Positions 5,807 through 6,811 of a stretch of 6,811 nt of DNA are shown here, in pieces; within the stretch, counting starts at the first letter, position 1, and every line of letters starts with the position of its first letter. The translations under genes and the position numbers were made by a program. The notes beneath the pieces were generated by a model, which saw only the letters and a program-made list of their open reading frames with translations, was not told the origin of the DNA and did not search any database. The DNA comes from an uncultured Myxococcales bacterium (GTDB lineage: Bacteria; Myxococcota_A; UBA9042): the NCBI GenBank assembly GCA_903917305.1, contig CAIXAA010000910.1, positions 1 to 6,811 on the forward strand, given 5' to 3'.

Positions 5807-6400
5807 CTAGCCCCGCTCCAGCATCGCCGCCAGACCTGCGCAGCCTGCGCCCCAGTTGAGCTGGCAGGACTGGCGGTACAAGGCCGCGGCGCGTACGTCG
5901 CTTTGCGCAATCCCTTCGCCGGCTTCGTGCAGTGCGGCGGCGTCGGCGCACGCCCGGCCATCGAGCGCCTTGCACGCCGCCTCGTAGAGCCGCGCTGCCT
6001 TGACCGCCTCGCGCACCACGGGGCCACCTGCCTCGTAGAGCCGCGCCACGGGTGCGCAGGCTGCGCCGTACTCGCCCACGCAAGCGTCGTAGAGCATGGT
6101 CGCCGCCAAGGCGAGGTCGACGGGCAGGCCATCGCTGCCGTCGTGGTATTTCTGCCCAAGCCGGCCGCAGCTCTCCGGATCGCGGCCGCCGCAGCCTTGC
6201 GCGTACAGGTCGAGGGCGCGCCTCGACTGCACCGTCACGCCGTCGCCTGTCTCGAAGCGGATGGCGAGCTGGCCGCAGACGCGCCATTGGCCGTCCGCAC
6301 ATTGACGTTGCATCGTCTGGAGTTCGTCGGGGACAGGTCCTGCGCCACTGCAAGCGGCCAGCGGCAGGAGGACGAGCAGGGCAAGCAGGGAGCGCAGCAT
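5807..6400 (-). CDS. Cysteine-rich Sel1-repeat lipoprotein, ending at a premature-looking TAG
   Basis: The 197-residue product starts with a lipoprotein signal: MLRSLLALLV then LLPLAAC, lipobox LAAC, lipidated Cys18. It should be membrane-anchored and face the periplasm. The rest is five tandem Sel1-like helical repeats. Each carries a cysteine pair exactly eight residues apart: 34/42, 70/78, 107/115, 143/151 and 179/187. The period is 36-37. This pattern matches Hcp-type (Helicobacter cysteine-rich) Sel1 proteins, where each pair forms a disulfide. Such repeats usually bind peptides or partner proteins. ATG 6400 is set by the signal peptide, although no clear Shine-Dalgarno precedes it. The frame ends at TAG 5809-5807 in the middle of a sixth repeat, which continues beyond in the same frame. 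It lies 89 bases downstream of the gene entering from the right edge and may share its transcript. Confidence 0.88.
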   Translation of the reverse strand: MLRSLLALLVLLPLAACSGAGPVPDELQTMQRQCADGQWRVCGQLAIRFETGDGVTVQSRRALDLYAQGCGGRDPESCGRLGQKYHDGSDGLPVDLALAATMLYDACVGEYGAACAPVARLYEAGGPVVREAVKAARLYEAACKALDGRACADAAALHEAGEGIAQSDVRAAALYRQSCQLNWGAGCAGLAAMLERG

Positions 6401-6470
6401 GGCACGGCCCGGGAAGCCGTCCGCGACGGCAGGGGCGAGTGTGGCCGGATGCGGCGCCGTTGTCACCGGG

Positions 6471-6490
6471 CACGGGCCGCCACGGGCTGC
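6471..6490. repeat. Tiny tandem repeat, 2 x 10 bp
   Basis: CACGGGCCGC is followed directly by CACGGGCTGC, nine of ten identical. It lies at and just past the 3' end of the right-hand gene. No function is evident. The surrounding spacer 6401-6489 shows no clear promoter or terminator. Confidence 0.5.
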
Positions 6491-6811
6491 TACGGCGCCT
6501 TCGCGACGACCTCGATCGGCACGTGCTGCACCGCGCCGCCCATCGACAGGTTCAGCACGGTCTGGCCCACCTTGGTCGCCGTCACGGTCACGACCATCGG
6601 CAGGATCACGGTGGCGCTCACCAGGTCGGCATCCGACGACACGGCCAGGTTGGCGCTCAAGTCGCCGTATTGCCGACCTTCCTTGTCGTAGGCGCCGACC
6701 AGGATCGTCCACTTCGCGCCCAGGGCGATCGGCCCCGGCACCAGCGGCTTGGCCGTGTTCAGGTCGTACAGCTTCAAGTCCGCCACTGCGTCATCGGCGT
6801 CGAGCGCGACC
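6490..6811 (-). CDS. C-terminal part of an unrecognised protein with an Ig-like beta-sandwich tail (partial)
   Basis: The frame is open to the right edge, adding VALDADDA before a GTG at 6786. That GTG has no Shine-Dalgarno, so the true start is probably outside the window. The visible 106 residues end at TAG 6492-6490. They are rich in alternating beta strands: WTILVGAYDKEGRQYGDL, LAVSSDADLV, then VVTVTATKVGQTVLNLSMGG and HVPIEVV. The VTVTATKVGQT.L pattern recalls bacterial Ig-like (BIG-type) domains, often found in secreted or surface proteins. No specific function can be named. It lies upstream of the Sel1 lipoprotein on the same strand, which fits an envelope-related pair. Confidence 0.65.
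   Translation of the reverse strand, partial: VALDADDAVADLKLYDLNTAKPLVPGPIALGAKWTILVGAYDKEGRQYGDLSANLAVSSDADLVSATVILPMVVTVTATKVGQTVLNLSMGGAVQHVPIEVVAKAP

Noticed and set aside
4263..6473. Very long minus-strand open frame opposite purT, the deacetylase and the lipoprotein region
   Set aside because: It is Arg/Ala/Gly-rich and low in complexity, with no recognisable domain. It lies antisense to genes with full catalytic motifs, so it is a GC-bias shadow.

Overview
This is a high-GC bacterial window with tightly packed genes, short spacers and strong G/C preference at third codon positions. A high-GC proteobacterium, beta or gamma, is the best guess. That rests on codon bias, an E. coli-like MsrA and PurT, and a Sec/lipoprotein envelope. 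No 16S or other diagnostic marker is present. I see no tRNA, rRNA, CRISPR array, insertion sequence or phage gene.

Layout. (1) 1-169 (+): the 3' end of a TPR-like protein, overlapping convergently with (2). (2) A leftward methionine-sulfoxide repair operon, read from 2476 down to 115. It holds an exported MsrB-MsrA fusion, a TetR-family regulator and a stand-alone cytoplasmic MsrA. The MsrA ribosome binding site sits on the regulator's stop codon. (3) A 121-bp divergent promoter region (2477-2597) with an imperfect palindrome that could be the regulator's operator. (4) A rightward unit: an unrecognised 257-residue protein with a glycine-rich motif, coupled by an ATGA overlap to purT (formate-dependent GAR transformylase), then a histone-deacetylase-family amidohydrolase after a 133-bp gap. 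(5) A second leftward group: the C-terminal part of a protein with an Ig-like tail, cut by the window edge, then a cysteine-rich Sel1-repeat lipoprotein.

Most notable is the end of the lipoprotein gene. An in-frame TAG at 5809-5807 interrupts the last Sel1 repeat. The frame beyond it continues for 27 codons and keeps the 36-residue period and the 8-residue cysteine spacing exactly. It then stops on a CTAG that is also the stop of the convergent deacetylase gene. Other points worth checking are a second ribosome binding site inside msrBA that would give a signal-less form, the regulator lying within the msr operon, and the MsrA/TPR overlap through MsrA's resolving-cysteine motif.

The genes suggest repair of oxidised methionine in two compartments (exported MsrBA, cytoplasmic MsrA) under local TetR control, beside purine synthesis and a deacetylase of unknown substrate. 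I find no clear evidence of a wholly new defence or mobile system.
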